From Streptomyces lichenis (GTDB lineage Bacteria; Actinomycetota; Actinomycetes; Streptomycetales; Streptomycetaceae), in the NCBI RefSeq assembly GCF_023218175.1, contig NZ_JALPTH010000032.1, positions 23,037 to 87,036 of the forward strand: 64,000 bases of DNA, in the 5' to 3' direction. Shown here piece after piece: positions 62,400 to 64,000 of this stretch. Every line of letters begins with the position of its first letter. The first letter of the stretch is position 1. A model generated the notes under the pieces. It ran no database searches and was not told the DNA's origin. It saw only the letters and a list, made by a program, of their open reading frames with translations. A program made the position numbers and the translations under genes.

Positions 62400-63608
62400 G
62401 TGGACAAGCCGAAGGTCGTCCTCGGGGTCAGCGGCGGCATCGCCGCCTACAAGGCGTGCGAACTGCTGCGCCGGCTGACCGAGTCCGGGCATGACACCAC
62501 GGTGGTGCCGACCGCCTCCGCCCTGCACTTCGTGGGCGCCCCCACCTGGGCGGCGCTCTCCGGCCACCCGGTCTCCACCGAGGTCTGGTCGGACGTCCAC
62601 GAGGTCCCGCACGTCCGCATCGGGCAGGGCGCCGACCTGGTCGTGGTCGCCCCGGCCACCGCCGACCTGCTGGCCAAGGCCGCCCACGGGCTCGCCGACG
62701 ACCTGCTCACCAACACCCTGCTCACCGCCCGATGTCCGGTGGTCTTCGCGCCCGCCATGCACACCGAGATGTGGGAGCACCCCGCCACCCAGGAGAACGT
62801 GGCCACCCTGCGGCGCCGCGGCGCCGTGGTCGTCGAGCCCGCCGTGGGGCGGCTCACCGGCGCCGACTCCGGCAAGGGCCGGCTGCCCGACCCGGACGCG
62901 ATCTTCGCCGTCTGCCGCCGGGTACTCGCCCGGGGACCCGTCGCCCCCGACCTGGCCGGCCGCCATGTGGTGGTCAGCGCGGGCGGGACGCGGGAGCCGC
63001 TGGACCCGGTCCGCTACCTGGGGAATCGTTCCTCCGGGAAGCAGGGGTACGCACTGGCCGCCACCGCGGCGGCCCGCGGGGCCCGGGTGACCCTGGTCGC
63101 CGCCAACAGCGCGCTGCCCGACCCGGCCGGGGTGGACCTGGTCCGCGTCGGCACCGCCGTCCAGCTGCGGGAGGCCGTGCTCAAGGCCGCCGCCGACGCC
63201 GACGCGGTGGTCATGGCCGCGGCGGTGGCCGACTTCCGGCCCGCCTCCTACGCCACCGGCAAGATCAAGAAGCGCGACGGCGAGGAGCCGCCGACCGTCG
63301 TCCTGGTCCGCAACCCCGACGTCCTCGCCGAGGTCTCCGCCGACCCGGCCCGGCCCGGCCAGGTGGTCGTGGGCTTCGCCGCCGAGACCGACGACGTGCT
63401 GGCCAACGGCCGCGCCAAGCTCCGCCGCAAGGGCTGCGACCTGCTCGTGGTCAACGAGGTGGGGGAGACCAGGACCTTCGGCTCCTCCGCCAACGAGGCC
63501 GTGGTCCTCGCCGCCGACGGCACCGAGACGCCCGTCCCGTACGGTCCCAAGGAGGACCTCGCCGACACCGTCTGGGACCTGGTCGCCGAGCGCCTCACCG
63601 GCGGGTAG
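62400..63608 (+). CDS. coaBC: CoaBC: phosphopantothenoylcysteine decarboxylase / phosphopantothenate-cysteine ligase
   Basis: 402-residue bifunctional coenzyme A enzyme. The N-terminal flavoprotein half (CoaC) opens VVLGVSGGIAAYKACELLRRL with the PXMNxxMW-like FAPAMHTEMWEHPATQEN; the C-terminal half (CoaB) has GNRSSGKQGYALAA, VVMAAAVADFRP and KIKKRDGEEPP. In the substrate-clamp motif, usually LACGxxGxGR with a catalytic Cys, the sequence is LTGADSGKGRLP, so the Cys is missing. GTG 62400 has GGGAGG at 62389-62394. metK begins 332 bases downstream. Confidence 0.94.
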   Translation: MDKPKVVLGVSGGIAAYKACELLRRLTESGHDTTVVPTASALHFVGAPTWAALSGHPVSTEVWSDVHEVPHVRIGQGADLVVVAPATADLLAKAAHGLADDLLTNTLLTARCPVVFAPAMHTEMWEHPATQENVATLRRRGAVVVEPAVGRLTGADSGKGRLPDPDAIFAVCRRVLARGPVAPDLAGRHVVVSAGGTREPLDPVRYLGNRSSGKQGYALAATAAARGARVTLVAANSALPDPAGVDLVRVGTAVQLREAVLKAAADADAVVMAAAVADFRPASYATGKIKKRDGEEPPTVVLVRNPDVLAEVSADPARPGQVVVGFAAETDDVLANGRAKLRRKGCDLLVVNEVGETRTFGSSANEAVVLAADGTETPVPYGPKEDLADTVWDLVAERLTGG

Positions 63609-63940
63609 GCGCCCGTGTTCCACCCACCGGGCATGCCACGCGGAGGCCCGCGAGTGCCCCGCGAAGGCCCGGCGCGTGTCGCCGAATAATTCCGGATGAA
63701 CTTCCAGTGCCCCGCTCAGGGGTCGGAATCCGCAGGAAACCGGGCGTTTGGGAGCAGGAATGCGGCGGAATGGAGCCGGAGGTGATCCGTCCGCGTGACC
63801 AATCCGTCTCCCACGGTGCGAGACACCTGGTCCCATCGCCGGAAGTGCCCGATAAACTGTCCTCGGATCGACGAGGGGCCTGCAGCCCCCTGCCGGTCCG
63901 CAAACCATCGCCAGCAGCCGCTGCAAACACAGGGAGCGTT
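63609..63940 (+). promoter_or_regulatory. metK leader region
   Basis: No gene is apparent in these 332 bases. A possible -10 TAAACT lies at 63853-63858. Just downstream two short stems compete for the same bases: CCTCG (63861-63865) with CGAGG (63872-63876), and GGGGC (63875-63879) with GCCCC (63885-63889). The region could hold RNA-based control of metK, but I do not see the core of any SAM riboswitch class I know. Confidence 0.4.
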
Positions 63941-64000
63941 GTGTCCCGTCGCCTGTTCACCTCGGAGTCCGTGACCGAAGGTCACCCCGACAAGATCGCT
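63941..64000 (+). CDS. metK: S-adenosylmethionine synthetase (5' end only)
   Basis: Only the first 20 codons are in the window; the gene runs off the right edge. The N-terminus SRRLFTSESVTEGHPDKIA is the unmistakable start of MetK, including the ATP-binding GHPDKI. GTG 63941 has AGGGAG at 63931-63936. The enzyme makes SAM from methionine and ATP. In Streptomyces, SAM level affects antibiotic production. Confidence 0.95.
   Translation, partial: MSRRLFTSESVTEGHPDKIA

Noticed and set aside
63609..63940. A known SAM riboswitch before metK
   Set aside because: The conserved cores of SAM-I, SAM-II and SAM-IV are not recognisable; only small stems are seen.

Overview
The window is a 64 kb piece of a very GC-rich actinobacterial chromosome, almost certainly Streptomyces or a close relative. 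The grounds are a strong third-position G/C bias, GTG and TTG starts, developmental regulator BldD, the actinomycete nucleoid protein sIHF, and a gene order that I recall as the conserved thrS-to-metK block of Streptomyces coelicolor (roughly SCO1531 to SCO1476). The first part (thrS, HIT protein, pgsA, acyltransferase, pimA, pdxS/pdxT, yebC, ruvC) also follows the Mycobacterium Rv2614c-Rv2603c order. I see no rRNA, tRNA, CRISPR array, prophage, intact insertion sequence or biosynthetic cluster. It is core chromosome with a few small accessory insertions.

Layout. 1-6.1 kb: end of an unknown gene, a hypothetical protein, thrS, a HIT nucleotidyl hydrolase/transferase, and a convergent membrane protein. 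6.1-11.5 kb: an EF-G-like GTPase (minus strand), then the translationally coupled pgsA, acyltransferase and pimA genes for phosphatidylinositol mannosides. 12-17.5 kb: LemA-like protein, pdxS-pdxT (pyridoxal phosphate synthase), yebC, ruvC-ruvA-ruvB. 17.6-24.4 kb: yajC-secD-secF (Sec export), apt and the bifunctional (p)ppGpp enzyme relA. 24.5-31.1 kb: DUF349 protein and membrane cyclophilin (minus), then a metallo-beta-lactamase-fold hydrolase, hisS, a VKOR-like membrane protein and rarA.

31.1-34.3 kb is the main accessory stretch: an unrecognised 421-residue protein, a decayed monooxygenase tail, a toxin-antitoxin-like pair whose toxin frame has lost its normal stop, and a DUF2470 protein under an iron box. 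34.4-45.2 kb: rpsD, then DUF948 protein, a small membrane protein, alaS, ruvX, mltG and aroE packed almost without gaps, followed by aroC-aroK-aroB-aroQ. 45.3-49.5 kb: a proline-rich P-loop kinase-like protein, a secreted I36-type inhibitor-like protein, a M24 aminopeptidase P homologue with a degenerate metal site, efp and nusB. 49.5-60.5 kb: bldD (minus, with a perfect BldD box in front of it), then the pyrimidine cluster pyrR-pyrB-pyrC-(membrane protein)-carA-carB-pyrD-pyrF, with an RNA hairpin over the pyrR ribosome-binding site. 60.8-64 kb: sIHF, gmk, rpoZ, coaBC and the start of metK.

The genes work as modules: membrane lipid mannosylation, vitamin B6, recombination, protein export, stringent response, aminoacylation, shikimate pathway, pyrimidine synthesis. 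Many junctions are ATGA, GTGA or TGATG overlaps, so translation is coupled. Most transcription units end in long perfect GC stems without a U-tract, and several start from a TANNNT box 6-7 bases before the start codon, meaning leaderless mRNA. No new defence or metabolic system is evident. The points most worth checking are the iron box shared with rpsD, the pyrR leader hairpin, the BldD box, the degenerate M24 enzyme, the toxin-antitoxin remnant, the unknown membrane gene inside the pyr operon and the low-complexity segments of MltG and SecD.
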